From Geodermatophilus saharensis (GTDB taxonomy: Bacteria; Actinomycetota; Actinomycetes; Mycobacteriales; Geodermatophilaceae), in assembly GCF_900188205.1 (NCBI RefSeq), contig NZ_FZOH01000004.1, forward strand, positions 186,001-250,000: 64,000 nt of DNA, written 5' to 3'. Below, piece after piece: positions 16,498 to 24,819 of the stretch (within the stretch, counting starts at the first letter, position 1; every line of letters begins with the position of its first letter). A program made the position numbers and the translations under genes. A model generated the notes under the pieces. It made no database searches and was not told the DNA's origin. It was given only the letters and a program-made list of their open reading frames with translations.

Positions 16498-16532
16498 TCA
16501 ACCGCTCGCGGGCAGCGGACCCCAGGTCGCCG

Positions 16533-17924
16533 TCACGCCGGGACGCGGTTGCCCGGCCGCCGGGACGGCCGGATGGTGCGGGCGGCGGAGCGGGCCAGGC
16601 GGATGGGGCCGGTGTCCCACAGCGGCCGCCCCGGCTCCTCGACCGGCGGCGCGGGCCGCGGCGCCGGCGGACGGGCGGCCTCCTCGGCGTCGGCCTGCGC
16701 CTGGGCCATCGCGGCGAGGTGGCGGGTGCGGATGGCGGCCTTCTGCCGGTCGAGGCGCTCCTGCTCGGCCATGACCAGCAGCTCCTCCTTGGCCTCGGCC
16801 ACCGTGCGCCGCGACTGCTGCTGCAGCTGCTCGATCTCCACGTCGCCGCCGTCGCGCAGCGCGGCCAGCCGGTCGTAGGCGGTCGGCGGGCCGAAGTTGA
16901 GCAGCACCTTCATCAGCACCGGCAGGATCTCCACGCACATGAACAGCAGCGACAGCATGAACTTCGCCGCGGCCAGCGTGGCGTTGCGGTCGCTGAGCCG
17001 GTCGAGGGCCTCCAGCCGCAGCAGGATGCCGCCGGAGCCCTCGTTGGTGGCGTCGAACGCGGCCTGCAGCCGGTCGAGCTCCGCCGTCAGCCGGTTCAGC
17101 TCGGCGGAGTCGGTGGCCAGCGCGGCGGCGGCGAGGTCGGCGCTGCGCGACTCGGCGTCCGCGGCGGCCGCGGTCGCGTCGTCGAGTTCCGCCCGCGCGG
17201 AGGCGACGACGGCGGCCTGCGCGTCGGCGGCGGCGCGGGCCTGCACGTACGCGGTGCCGGTACCGGCCTCGCCCGTGCCGCAGGTGCCGTCGAGCTCGCA
17301 CTGGGCGCGCGCCTCGAGGTCGCGCTGGGTGGCCAGGGCGGCGTCGTAGGCCTGCTGCCGGGCGGTCAGCTCGGTCTGGACGGCGGCCAGCGCGGGGTCG
17401 GCCTGCCCGCCGGTGGCGACGACGTCCTGCTCCTGCGTCACCCGCTGCTGCAGCTCGTCGAGGCCCGCGAAGCGCGCGTCGGCCTCCAGCGACTGCCGGT
17501 ACGCGTCGGCCGCCTCGGCCTGCATGACGGTGATCTCGGCGTCGATCTCCTTGTGGAACACCTGCAGCGTCAGCGGGGTGGCGACGACGACGCCGAGGAC
17601 CAGCGCCAGCCCGACCCGCGGGACGGCGAGGGCGAGGTTGCGCTTGAGCGAGGCGTCGTGCGCCATGCCGACCAGCAGCATCCGGTCGAGGTTGACCACC
17701 ACGGCGCCCCAGCCCAGGCCGAGCACCAGCGCGAACGGCCACCAGACGCCGAGGGCCATGTGCAGCGCGAAGGCCGCCGAGGCGACGGCGAGGCCGCCCG
17801 TGCTGAGCAGGACACCGCCGAGCGCGGCGAACCGCGGCCGCGCGCCCGGCGCCGCCTCGAGCAGGTCGGGCCGCGCGCCACCGAGGACCGCGAGGCGGTC
17901 CTGGAGCCGTCGTCGTCCAGCCAT
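16533..17924 (-). CDS. DUF4407 membrane protein with large coiled coil
   Basis: A protein of 463 residues from the ATG at 17924; an upstream in-frame start at 18014 would add 30 residues. Order: an N-terminal cytoplasmic segment MAGRRRLQDRLAVLGG, two transmembrane helices (GGLAVASAAFALHMALG, then FALVLGLGWGAVVVNLDRML), a third (VGLALVLGVVVATPLTLQVF), a long coiled coil with VFHKEIDAEITVMQAEAAD, a fourth transmembrane segment (FMLSLLFMCVEILPVLMKVL), and a charged C-terminus ending in a Pro-rich tail. NLDRM and the VFHKEI junction are typical of DUF4407. These are envelope proteins of unknown role. Confidence 0.85.
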   Translation of the reverse strand: MAGRRRLQDRLAVLGGARPDLLEAAPGARPRFAALGGVLLSTGGLAVASAAFALHMALGVWWPFALVLGLGWGAVVVNLDRMLLVGMAHDASLKRNLALAVPRVGLALVLGVVVATPLTLQVFHKEIDAEITVMQAEAADAYRQSLEADARFAGLDELQQRVTQEQDVVATGGQADPALAAVQTELTARQQAYDAALATQRDLEARAQCELDGTCGTGEAGTGTAYVQARAAADAQAAVVASARAELDDATAAAADAESRSADLAAAALATDSAELNRLTAELDRLQAAFDATNEGSGGILLRLEALDRLSDRNATLAAAKFMLSLLFMCVEILPVLMKVLLNFGPPTAYDRLAALRDGGDVEIEQLQQQSRRTVAEAKEELLVMAEQERLDRQKAAIRTRHLAAMAQAQADAEEAARPPAPRPAPPVEEPGRPLWDTGPIRLARSAARTIRPSRRPGNRVPA

Positions 17925-18062
17925 GCGGAAGCACTCCCCCGAGGCGACGGGGGTCTGACCGCCGCTCCCCTGCCCCATCGGCAGCCGGGCCGCGAGCCGG
18001 AACGTCGTCGTCACACCCGTCCCACGACGCAGGTCGGAACGGTCCGTTCCCGCTGGTCGACC

Positions 18063-18461
18063 TCAGCGATCCGGCGTCCGGAACCGGCAGCGCGGCCCAG
18101 ATGCCCTGGTGAGTCTGCGGTCGAGGGTCCACAGGACGGCGTCCAGCTCCTCGGCCAGCGCGACGTAGGTGGCGTCGTAGGCGGTGACGGTGTGGTGCAA
18201 CTCCCAGACGCGGTCGCCCAGCGGCTCGAAGGGGAAGACCGTCACGGGCAGCTGCACGAGGTCGCGGTGCGCGAGCGACGCGGCGTCCCGCCCGAGCCGG
18301 CCGGTGAGGACCGCGCGCCGGAGCACGTTCGACACCTCGACGTACAGGTGAGCCGGCGCCACGAGCATCTCCCCGCGCAGGCCGCTGCGGGCCCACGTCC
18401 CGTCCGTGCCGTCGTCCACCAGCGCGGCGACCACCACGGAGGAGTCGACGACGACCGTCAC
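18063..18461 (-). CDS. vapC: PIN-domain ribonuclease toxin, VapC type
   Basis: A 132-residue PIN domain. The acidic active-site residues are visible: Asp6 (MTVVVDSSVVVAALV), Glu42 (LYVEVSNVLRR), Asp96 (TAYDATYVALAEEL) and Asp114 (LWTLDRRL). VapC toxins cut specific RNAs, often tRNA or 23S rRNA, in a Mg2+-dependent way. The gene overlaps the upstream ribbon-helix-helix antitoxin gene by 4 bases. All catalytic residues are present, so the toxin looks intact. Confidence 0.92.
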   Translation of the reverse strand: MTVVVDSSVVVAALVDDGTDGTWARSGLRGEMLVAPAHLYVEVSNVLRRAVLTGRLGRDAASLAHRDLVQLPVTVFPFEPLGDRVWELHHTVTAYDATYVALAEELDAVLWTLDRRLTRASGPRCRFRTPDR

Positions 18462-18694
18462 CTCCGGTCGTCGTCGCGGAGCTCGAGGATCTCCTTCGAC
18501 GTCAGGCGGCTGCCCGTCGCCCGAACCCGGTGCTCGACGCGGTCCCAGAGGTCTACGGGGCTGGGCCGCCGGGCCAGCTCGTTCAACTGTGCGCGCACGT
18601 ACTCCTGCAGCGACTGACCGACCCGAGCAGCTCGAGCGGCGAGTTCGTCCCGCGTCTCGTCCGGAACGTCACGGATGGTCATCGACACGGGCAT
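18458..18694 (-). CDS. vapB: FitA/VapB-like ribbon-helix-helix antitoxin
   Basis: A 78-residue protein with an N-terminal ribbon-helix-helix pattern (VSMTIRDVPDETRDELAARA) and a C-terminal segment (SKEILELRDDDRR) that would wrap around the PIN toxin. It is first in the operon and overlaps vapC by ATGA. A GCATGCATGC palindrome covers the start region and could take part in autoregulation. Confidence 0.88.
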   Translation of the reverse strand: MPVSMTIRDVPDETRDELAARAARVGQSLQEYVRAQLNELARRPSPVDLWDRVEHRVRATGSRLTSKEILELRDDDRR

Positions 18695-18765
18695 GCATGC
18701 AGATTAGCAGCGGGGGCAGCACCGTGCTGGCAGTGGCTGGCGCTCTCTGGTGCTTCCATGACGGC

Positions 18766-19224
18766 ATGACCGGCTCCGAGGAGGTCCCGCGCGTCGTCAG
18801 CGCCGACCGGGAGATCGCTGCGGGTGCTGCCCGCGTCTTCGAGTTGATCGCCGATCCGGCTCAGCAGCCGCGGTGGGACGGCAACGACAACCTCGCCGAG
18901 GCGGCCGGCGGGCAGCGGGTCCGGGCCGTCGGCGACGTCTTCACCATGACGCTCACCGGGGGCAACATCCGGGAGAACCACGTGGTCGAGTTCGAGGAGG
19001 GCCGGCGCATCGCGTGGCGGCCCGCGGAGCCGGGTCAGGCACCGCCGGGACATCTCTGGCGGTGGGAGCTCGAGCCGATCGACGCGGACCGGACCCTCGT
19101 CACGCACACCTACGACTGGTCGCAGCTGACCGACGAGCAGCGCCTGCCGCGGGCGCGGGCGACCACCGCCGACCGGCTGCAGGCCTCGCTCCACCGGCTG
19201 GCGGCCGTCGCCGAGCGCGCCTGA
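18766..19224 (+). CDS. SRPBCC/polyketide-cyclase-like START-fold protein
   Basis: A 152-residue protein from the ATG at 18766. VSADREIAAGAARVFELIADPAQQPRWDG is the standard opening of the SRPBCC superfamily, followed by strands RIAWRPAE, HLWRWELEPID and TLVTHTYDW and a long C-terminal helix. Such proteins bind hydrophobic ligands in a central cavity. No ligand can be inferred. It is divergent from the VapBC pair. Confidence 0.85.
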   Translation: MTGSEEVPRVVSADREIAAGAARVFELIADPAQQPRWDGNDNLAEAAGGQRVRAVGDVFTMTLTGGNIRENHVVEFEEGRRIAWRPAEPGQAPPGHLWRWELEPIDADRTLVTHTYDWSQLTDEQRLPRARATTADRLQASLHRLAAVAERA

Positions 19225-19268
19225 CGCCGTCCCGGCCGGCACGGGCCCCGGACAGTCAGGACGGCGTC
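19223..19268. terminator. weak hairpin between convergent genes
   Basis: Arms GACGCCGTCC (19223-19232) and GGACGGCGTC (19259-19268) pair perfectly around a 26-base GC-rich loop. It begins at the stop codon of the SRPBCC gene and ends before the next minus-strand gene. Confidence 0.45.
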
Positions 19269-19278
19269 GGCAGAGCGA

Positions 19279-19557
19279 TCAGTCCTCCGCCTCCGTGCAG
19301 AACATCCGGAAGAACGCCGCGTTCAGCGGAGCGATCGGGGTGTTCTCCCTGACCGTCTCCCCGAACGGCTCCTCGCCCCGGGCGGCACCCGCGATGACCG
19401 CTCCGTTCGCGGCGCAGCCACCCCCGCTCTGCGCCGGTGTGGTCGGCGGGGTCGTCTCCGGTGGCGCCGCGCTCGCCGCAACCGGCGCGGCCAGGACCAG
19501 CCCCACGGTGAGCACCGCTCCCGTCGACCACCTGCGAACGCCCATCCCGTCCCCCAC
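19279..19557 (-). CDS. small secreted protein of unknown function
   Basis: A 92-residue precursor with a signal peptide (VLTVGLVLAAPVAASAAP, cleavage after ASA near residue 30). The mature part of about 60 residues has two cysteines (SGGGCAANG and FRMFCTEAED) that could form one disulphide, and an NTPIAPLNAAFFRMF segment. I do not recognise a family. An in-frame ATG four codons downstream is an alternative start. Confidence 0.6.
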   Translation of the reverse strand: MGDGMGVRRWSTGAVLTVGLVLAAPVAASAAPPETTPPTTPAQSGGGCAANGAVIAGAARGEEPFGETVRENTPIAPLNAAFFRMFCTEAED

Positions 19558-19710
19558 TCGTCTCGATGCGCCCGGTTCCCGGAACGTAGGGCCGCGGCGC
19601 CGGCCGGAGTAGGGACCCAGGTCCCGATGGGAAGGCGGAGGGAGTCGTCAGGGAGTCGGCAGGGGGTCGGCAGGACGGCGTCAGCCGTGCGACGTGGTCG
19701 CCGCGCCGCG

Positions 19711-21219
19711 CTACGACACAGGCACGTCGTCCGCTACGACAGGCCGGAAGGTCCGGTCGGCGTAGGCGCCCACCGCCCGGGTGGCGACGACGTCGAACCC
19801 CCCGCCGATGACGCCGCCGACAACGGGGACGCCCTTCGCAAGCGTGAGCGCAGCCCGCTTCGTCCCGAACTTCGCGACCAGCGCGAACCCGGCACGCTTG
19901 TTGATCTCCCGGATCACCGTGACCGGGATCCGCTTGATCAGCGCCGTGCTCATCTTGGTCCCGACGGTCACGCCGGCCCTCTTGAGGACCTCGGTCCCAG
20001 CGTTGCCGAGCAGGCACAGCAGGACGGCCGACCGCATCTGCTCGCCGCCCAGGTCGTGCCCGTGGACGGCGGCGATCGACGCCGCCAAGTGGGCCTGGAC
20101 GAGGTAGGAGGCCCCCACGTTGGCGGGCAGGGTGACGGGCAGCGTGACAAGACCACCGACGTTGGTCACGAAGCCCTGGGCGCCGGCCAGCGCGCAGTGG
20201 TTGCGAATGAGCGCACTCACGGCCTGCTCCGGCGTGCGGCCCTCGAGCGCCTCACGGGCGGACTCGGCCGCGGGCTTGAACGGGCCGAAGCCGTCGATGC
20301 CGGTCCGCAGCAGCCGCTCGACGAGCTCCTGCCCCGCCCTGGCCACGACCGACTGCTCGTCGAAGTCGTCGAGGTCGTCGTCGGCAGGGGGCTGCTCGCC
20401 CTTCCTGAGGACGCCGCGGACGCCGGCCCACGACGTCCACCTGGACCGTTCGTCCCTCGTGGCGACCGCGGTCGGACCCGGCCCGGTGTCCGGACCGGTC
20501 AGCTCGACGTCGACCGTGTAGGCGGCGTGGTCGCTCAGGTTCCTGCCGTCGGACCAGGTGAGGCGGTGCGTCTCCGCCGAGGCGACGGTGAAGTGCTCGC
20601 TGACGGCGAGGTGGTCGATCGAGCGCATGTGCCCGTTGCGGTGTTCGGCGTCCACGGTGAGCGCGACCAGCCCGAGCGACTCGAACGCCGACTGCAGCGC
20701 CGTCATGCCCTCCACCGTGCCCCCGTAGACCGGGCGTCGGAGCGCCTGGTTGAAGTCCCCGCCCCAGACGAGCGGCTCGTCCTCACGTCGCTCGGTGCGG
20801 ATGCGCTCGACGTGGTGCTCCAGCACGGAGTGGAACTGCGCGATCTGGCCGTCCGGGAGGCCGTACCAGTACTGCTCCGCGCCTCTCCACGGCAGGACCG
20901 AGCAGGCGACCAGGACGTCCCGACCGTCGACCTGCACTCGGGCCAACACGAGACCCTCCTCGCCGGGGTGCTCGCTCTGGGACGGGAGCGTGGTCAGCGG
21001 CAGCGACGTCTCGACCCCGGCCCAGCGCTTCGGCGCGTCCGGGTCGAAGCTGCGCGGACGCGACACGGCGAAGGTCCCGCCACGCGGGTCCCAATCCCGG
21101 TGCACCTCCGTGAGCAGCCACAGGTCGGCCTTCAGCTCGTCGAGACGGGCGGCGACCTCCTGCCCCTTCTCTGACGTCGAACTGGGGCAGCGATCCAGGT
21201 TCCAGGTGCCGATGCGCAC
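19711..21219 (-). CDS. EEP-family nuclease/phosphatase fused to an EcsC-like domain
   Basis: A 502-residue fusion from the GTG at 21219, which has an AGGAG just upstream. Residues 1-235 are an endonuclease/exonuclease/phosphatase domain: RIGTWNLDR, LLTEVH (Glu38), WGGDFNQAL, RSIDHLAVS and NLSDHAAYTV supply the metal and catalytic residues. After an acidic linker (DDDLDDFDE), residues 270-490 resemble EcsC-family proteins (LIRNHCALAGAQGFVTNVGG, then LPVTLPANVGASYLVQ), with a Gly-rich hydrophobic stretch VPVVGGVIGGGFDVVATRAVG suggesting membrane association. An EEP-EcsC fusion is unusual; the substrate could be nucleic acid or a phospho-lipid. Confidence 0.78.
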   Translation of the reverse strand: MRIGTWNLDRCPSSTSEKGQEVAARLDELKADLWLLTEVHRDWDPRGGTFAVSRPRSFDPDAPKRWAGVETSLPLTTLPSQSEHPGEEGLVLARVQVDGRDVLVACSVLPWRGAEQYWYGLPDGQIAQFHSVLEHHVERIRTERREDEPLVWGGDFNQALRRPVYGGTVEGMTALQSAFESLGLVALTVDAEHRNGHMRSIDHLAVSEHFTVASAETHRLTWSDGRNLSDHAAYTVDVELTGPDTGPGPTAVATRDERSRWTSWAGVRGVLRKGEQPPADDDLDDFDEQSVVARAGQELVERLLRTGIDGFGPFKPAAESAREALEGRTPEQAVSALIRNHCALAGAQGFVTNVGGLVTLPVTLPANVGASYLVQAHLAASIAAVHGHDLGGEQMRSAVLLCLLGNAGTEVLKRAGVTVGTKMSTALIKRIPVTVIREINKRAGFALVAKFGTKRAALTLAKGVPVVGGVIGGGFDVVATRAVGAYADRTFRPVVADDVPVS

Positions 21220-21541
21220 GGTGCTCCTCACGGACGGGTCGAGGTCCGGGACACCTTGACCCCTCGCAGTTCCGGAACAGTGGCACCACGCGAGAAGCGA
21301 GCGCTCGCACGTGCACCGTGAGGCCCGGGAGTCACGCCGTGCACCACCAGGTCGGTGCGGCGACGGTCCTCGGCAGGTGCAGGAAAAGCGGTCAACAGGG
21401 CTGACCGAGGAACGTGCAGCAGACGTACCCCGGGAGGCGGCCTTCCCGATCGGCTGAAGCCGGGCCCACGTGATCGGCAAGTCCATGGCAAGCCCCGCGG
21501 CCGAGGGTGCGGAGGACCCCACCGCCCAGGAGGCCCCGCAC
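21220..21541. other. 322-base divergent intergenic region
   Basis: This gap separates the divergent EEP-EcsC and lipoprotein genes and must hold both promoters. I see no conserved RNA. Bases 21471-21545 resemble the leader of the third lipoprotein gene (about 24744-24823), including GTGATCSGCAAG and the AGGAG before ATGCGCCC, showing that leader and gene were duplicated together. Confidence 0.5.
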
Positions 21542-22738
21542 ATGCGCCCGACCCGCTCCAGAGCCGCGCTGATCGGCTCCGCCGTCCTCGTGGCCGGCTG
21601 CTCGTCCACCGTCGCCGGCTCCGCGCAGCCGGCCGGCGCCGGGCCGTTCACCGAGATCACCGGCCGGCTCGACCTCGCCACCGTCGACGACACGCTCGAT
21701 CTCTACGACGTCGCCGCCACCCCCGACGGCTCCTACGTCGGCCTGCTCACCGGCAACCTCGGCACCGCCAACCGGCAGGGCAGCGTCCTGGTCGAGCTGC
21801 TCCCGAGCGGCGGCGGCCTGACCGTCGGCCGGGTCACCGAGGGCGCCGCCTACGCCGGCGACGGGCTGGGCGGCGAGGTGTACGTCGCCGCCGACGGCAC
21901 CGTGGTCGCGCTGGGCCCGGTCGTGTCGGCCGACGGCGCGGGCTTCGACCTCGCGGTCACCCTCCTCCCCGCGGGCGCCGAGCAGGTCGACGTCGCGCTC
22001 GTCGCCCCGGACCCCGACCTCGGCACGCCCGACGAGGGCACCGGCGTGCTGTCCGCCGACGGCACCACCCTCTACGCGAGCCTTCGCTGGGAGGTCGAGG
22101 TGGACCGGTACGTGAACCGGCTCGCCGCGATCGACGTCGCCACCGGTGAGCTGGTCGCCAGCGAGCAGGTGCAGGTGGAGACCGACGGCGTCGCGGTCGT
22201 GTACGAGCTGGCCCTGCGACCCGACGGCGGGGTGGTCGCGCTGGTGCAGAACACCCGCGACCGCACGGGCGCGGAGTCCGGCGCCCAGCTGGTCGAGTAC
22301 GACGCCGACCTGCAGCCCGTCGGCGACCCGGTCGAGGTGCTGCCCGACGAGTCCTACGACCTCGGCGAGACCTTCGAGGTGCTCCCCGACGGCACCGCGG
22401 TGGTCGCGCTGCGGGTCGACGAGGACGGCGCCGACCACCGGCTGGTGACCGTGCGGGACGGCGAGGCGTTGGTCGGCACGGCCATCCCGGGGAAGGCATG
22501 GGACGTCGTCGTCGACGCCGCCGGACGACACGCCTACGTGAACCACACGCGGGAGGAGAACGGCGCCGCCGTCGCCACGGTCGACCTGACCACCGGCGAG
22601 GTGGTCGCCGACGTCGTCCTCTGCGACGGGCTCGGCACCGGCGCGGAGCTCGCGCTCGCCGCCGACGGCAGCAGCCTGGCCGCCCGCGCCGAGTGCCCGG
22701 GCGGCGCCGAGGCCGACCCGCTGTTCCTGCTCGGCTGA
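21542..22738 (+). CDS. beta-propeller-like lipoprotein (paralogue 1)
   Basis: A 398-residue lipoprotein from the ATG at 21542 with AGGAGG upstream. The signal peptide RSRAALIGSAVLVAGCSS ends in a lipobox with Cys21. The mature protein has repeated strand motifs such as DVAATPDGSYVGLLTGNL, LALRPDGGVVALVQ, EVLPDGTAVVAL and TVDLTTGEVVADVVLC, fitting a seven-bladed (YVTN/WD-like) propeller on the cell surface. Two paralogues follow at 22738 and 24820. A TGATG overlap links this gene to the next, so they are co-translated. Function is unknown. Confidence 0.8.
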   Translation: MRPTRSRAALIGSAVLVAGCSSTVAGSAQPAGAGPFTEITGRLDLATVDDTLDLYDVAATPDGSYVGLLTGNLGTANRQGSVLVELLPSGGGLTVGRVTEGAAYAGDGLGGEVYVAADGTVVALGPVVSADGAGFDLAVTLLPAGAEQVDVALVAPDPDLGTPDEGTGVLSADGTTLYASLRWEVEVDRYVNRLAAIDVATGELVASEQVQVETDGVAVVYELALRPDGGVVALVQNTRDRTGAESGAQLVEYDADLQPVGDPVEVLPDESYDLGETFEVLPDGTAVVALRVDEDGADHRLVTVRDGEALVGTAIPGKAWDVVVDAAGRHAYVNHTREENGAAVATVDLTTGEVVADVVLCDGLGTGAELALAADGSSLAARAECPGGAEADPLFLLG

Positions 22739-23823
22739 TGCGCTGTATCTCGCTGCTCGTCGCCGCCCTCTTCGCCACCGGCTGCTGCTCCGCCGTCGCC
22801 GAGGAGGCCGCGCTCAGCGACCTGCTGGGGCGGGTCGACCTGGCGGGCCTCGCCGACGTCGCCGCGCTCCCCGACGGCTCGTTCGTCGCGCTGCTCACCG
22901 GCGACGACGGTGCGCTGGTGGCGCTCGTCCCCGGTGACAGCGGCCCCACCGCCGGCCGGGAGACCGGGATCGCTTCCTATGCCGACGGCGAGGTGCACGT
23001 CGCCGACGACGGCACGGTCGTCGCACTGGGCCCGGTCGTGTCGGGCGAGCGGCGCGACGTCGTCCTCATCGTCCTGCGGCCCGGCGCGGACCAGGCCGAG
23101 GTGGTCCCGGTCGCCGCCGACCCCGACCTCGGCACCCCGGACGACGCCACAGGCGTCCTCTTCCCCGACGGCCGCACGCTGTACGCGAGCCTCGCGTGGG
23201 ACACCGCCGCCGGGAGCCGGCTCGCCACCGTCGACGTCGCCACGGGGACGGTCACCGCGAGCGCCGGGCTGCAGGTCGACGCGGTGCTGCCGCCGGTGGC
23301 CGACGGGCTGGCGCTGCGCCCGGACGGCGGGGTGGCCGCGCTGGTGCACGGCCGGGCCGACGGCGTCGCGCTGGCCGAGTACGACGCCGACCTGCGGCTG
23401 GTCGGCGAGCCGGTCGGGCTGGCCGACGACCTGCCGGAGGCCACCGGCACCGGCACCGCGCTGCAGGTGCTCGCCGACGGCACCGTGCTGGCCGCGGTCG
23501 CCCTCACCGGCGACCGCGGGGACGCGGAGCTGGTCACCGTGCGGGACGGCGAGGTGCTGGAGCGGTGGGCCGCGCCGGGTCACGCGGCCGGGATCGCCGT
23601 CGCTGCCGGCGAGCGGCTCGCGTACCTGTCCTACACGGGCAGGGAGCACGGGGCCGCCGTTGCCGCCGTCGACCTCGCCACCGGCGCCTTGGTCGCCGAC
23701 GTCGTGCTGTGCGAGAGCCTGTTGGGCAGCGCCGCGGACCTCGCGCTGGCTCCCGACGCGAACTCGCTGGTGGCGGGCGCCGACTGCGCCGGCGAGGGGA
23801 CCGCGCTGTACCTGCTCGACTGA
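22738..23823 (+). CDS. beta-propeller-like lipoprotein (paralogue 2)
   Basis: A 361-residue paralogue of the preceding protein. The signal peptide is short (MRCISLLVAALFATGCCS) with a lipobox cysteine. The same repeats recur: DVAALPDGSFVALLTGDDG, LALRPDGGVAALVHG, QVLADGTVLAAVALTGDRG and AVDLATGALVADVVLCESL. It lacks about 35 residues relative to paralogue 1, mostly in loops. Start and stop overlap the upstream gene (TGATG), so expression depends on it. Confidence 0.78.
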   Translation: MRCISLLVAALFATGCCSAVAEEAALSDLLGRVDLAGLADVAALPDGSFVALLTGDDGALVALVPGDSGPTAGRETGIASYADGEVHVADDGTVVALGPVVSGERRDVVLIVLRPGADQAEVVPVAADPDLGTPDDATGVLFPDGRTLYASLAWDTAAGSRLATVDVATGTVTASAGLQVDAVLPPVADGLALRPDGGVAALVHGRADGVALAEYDADLRLVGEPVGLADDLPEATGTGTALQVLADGTVLAAVALTGDRGDAELVTVRDGEVLERWAAPGHAAGIAVAAGERLAYLSYTGREHGAAVAAVDLATGALVADVVLCESLLGSAADLALAPDANSLVAGADCAGEGTALYLLD

Positions 23824-24000
23824 GATCCCGGTGCCCCGGCCGCAAGGGTAGCCGACACGATTCGGGACATTAGGTGGCTGAGGCCGACGTATTCGTCCAT
23901 CCGCCTCGCCGAGCCATCTTTGCGATGTTTTCGCGAGACGAATCCAACCCCGGCACGGCTACATGGCGAATCGCAGGGTCGAGCTTGACGGCTGCTGACG

Positions 24001-24573
24001 TCATTGAGCCGTAGCCGAGATGTGGCGCTTAGAGATGGAGACGACGATCCACGCGACGATCAGCGCCGGCAACACGGCGAGGATCAGATAAGCCGTGAGG
24101 GTTGCGAAGATCGCCGCCACACCTCGCCAGGCCCCAGGCTGCGAGAAGCCGACAGAACCCCAGAAGATGGCCATGAATAACAAGATGTAGTAGACGTAGC
24201 GGAGGATACGAGTCGCTGGCGTGACTCTTACATGGCGGAGCAATACGCGTGATACGGCAGTCCTGAGCGACACGGAACGCTGCCGCTCGGGGCCAACTGC
24301 GAGCATCCGCTCGTATGCTTGATCCAGATCACGACGGGCCTTATCTGCCACACCCTCGGGTACCTGGGATGAAGGAGTTAAGGAAGCCTGCGCCTTGATC
24401 CAGATGTCAATGATCTCCATCTCGGTCTTCACCCGACTCAGGAGCCGTTGCTGGTACTCCTCCGCGCTACGTCTCTGTCGAGATTCCCTCCACCACGCGC
24501 CCCCCACAGTGATGACAGCGGCCAATACTGGCGCCGCGAGGCTCAGAACTCCCCTGTTCACCCTGTTCCCCAT
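24001..24573 (-). CDS. three-helix membrane protein of unknown function, AT-richer insertion
   Basis: About 190 residues from the ATG at 24573; in-frame starts up to 24681 exist but add Arg-rich sequence of no obvious value. Predicted order: transmembrane helix LSLAAPVLAAVITVGGAWW, a charged helical loop (EYQQRLLSRVKTEMEIIDIW), then RILRYVYYILLFMAIFWGSV and a C-terminal TLTAYLILAVLPALIVAWIV. Base composition and codon use are less GC-rich than on either side, and the gene interrupts the row of lipoprotein paralogues on the opposite strand. Both facts suggest later acquisition. Confidence 0.65.
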   Translation of the reverse strand: MGNRVNRGVLSLAAPVLAAVITVGGAWWRESRQRRSAEEYQQRLLSRVKTEMEIIDIWIKAQASLTPSSQVPEGVADKARRDLDQAYERMLAVGPERQRSVSLRTAVSRVLLRHVRVTPATRILRYVYYILLFMAIFWGSVGFSQPGAWRGVAAIFATLTAYLILAVLPALIVAWIVVSISKRHISATAQ

Positions 24574-24819
24574 CAGGTGTCGAACTGGCTCTGCTTCATC
24601 CAGCGTCCTCCTGTGGACGCGACCTTGGCCAACAGCACGGAGCCGCCGCATCGGCTTCGGCGCCACGACGCACCGCAGCACTACGGTCTAAGGAGCAAGG
24701 GGCAGAGCGGCTGGGTCTGCTGCGCACGGATCGGAGCGGCGAGGTGATCCGCAAGGGGCTCGCAAGCGCGGCCGCGCAGGGTGCTTCCGTCGATCCCCGC
24801 ACCCCAGGAGCTCCGCCCC

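Noticed and set aside
19627-21174. Long plus-strand frame of about 515 codons
   Set aside because: Antisense to the EEP-EcsC gene, whose motifs are clear.
24573-24681. N-terminal extension of the membrane protein gene
   Set aside because: The extra 36 residues are Arg-rich, lack family character and no ribosome-binding site supports the far start.
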